In this document: piece after piece, positions 63,901 through 64,000 of the stretch
Numbering within the stretch: the stretch's first letter is position 1
Layout of the letters: each line of letters begins with the position of its first letter
Translations under genes and position numbers: made by a program
Assembly: GCA_033675545.1 (NCBI GenBank)
Contig: JAWDGP010006665.1
Location: 256,001 to 320,000, forward strand
Origin: Elysia crispata
Taxonomy: Eukaryota; Mollusca; Gastropoda; Plakobranchidae
Length of the DNA: 64,000 bases
Reading direction: 5' to 3'
The notes under the pieces: model-generated
Databases searched by the model: none
Told to the model about the DNA's origin: nothing
What the model saw: the letters and a program-made list of their open reading frames with translations, nothing else

Positions 63901-64000
63901 ATTACTACTGCCCATACTACTATAAATTCATTATGTTTTAATTTGTCTGTTCCTGATTTCTGCTAAATAATTTGAAACATTTCTTTATTGCAGGAATCAA

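Overview
This is a eukaryotic window, most likely from a lophotrochozoan and probably a gastropod mollusc. The reasons are short exons with GT-AG introns, a DHX29 helicase gene spread over many exons, an animal-type Ty1/copia element primed by half of an initiator tRNA, AT-rich intergenic DNA and a very heavy load of long di- and trinucleotide microsatellites. The species assignment is inference.

Left part (1-15,350). A Ty1/copia retrotransposon lies antisense at the left edge: a 5' LTR, a half-tRNA-iMet primer-binding site, and a gag-protease-integrase-RT reading frame that stays open for 903 codons and runs out of the window. To its right, on the plus strand, are the last 14 coding exons of a DHX29-like DEAH-box helicase, a translation-initiation factor. 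They join in frame to 631 residues plus stop. The copia element sits upstream of the first visible exon, so it probably lies in a DHX29 intron, in antisense orientation.

Centre and right (22,400-59,700). Four tandem paralogs lie on the minus strand. Each has two exons: a tiny signal-peptide exon 1 (21 or 23 codons, ending at phase 0) and one large exon 2. The proteins look like miniature Notch ligands: signal peptide, MNNL-like module, DSL domain, no EGF (gene 1) or one EGF (genes 2-4), a Ser/Thr-rich mucin-like stalk, one transmembrane helix and a short basic tail. In all four, the DSL loop between cysteines 3 and 4 is four residues shorter than in classical Delta/Jagged. The stalk is built from a 186-bp (62-residue) tandem repeat present as about 1, 4 and 3 copies in genes 2, 3 and 4. 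Each gene has a TATAAAAG box 110-190 bp upstream of its start codon. Genes 3 and 4 share flanking DNA on both sides, which marks a segmental duplication. Their exons are a mosaic of nearly identical and strongly diverged blocks, suggesting gene conversion plus local diversification. This cluster is the most interesting content of the window.

Intergenic DNA holds about 20 long microsatellites, three minisatellites (one with unit-by-unit splice-site-like signals), a 4.2-kb interval bounded by a perfect 20-bp inverted repeat (a candidate DNA transposon), two copies of a roughly 630-bp dispersed repeat, a LINE 3'-end relic and a possible tRNA-derived SINE. I saw no tRNA gene, rRNA gene or CRISPR array.
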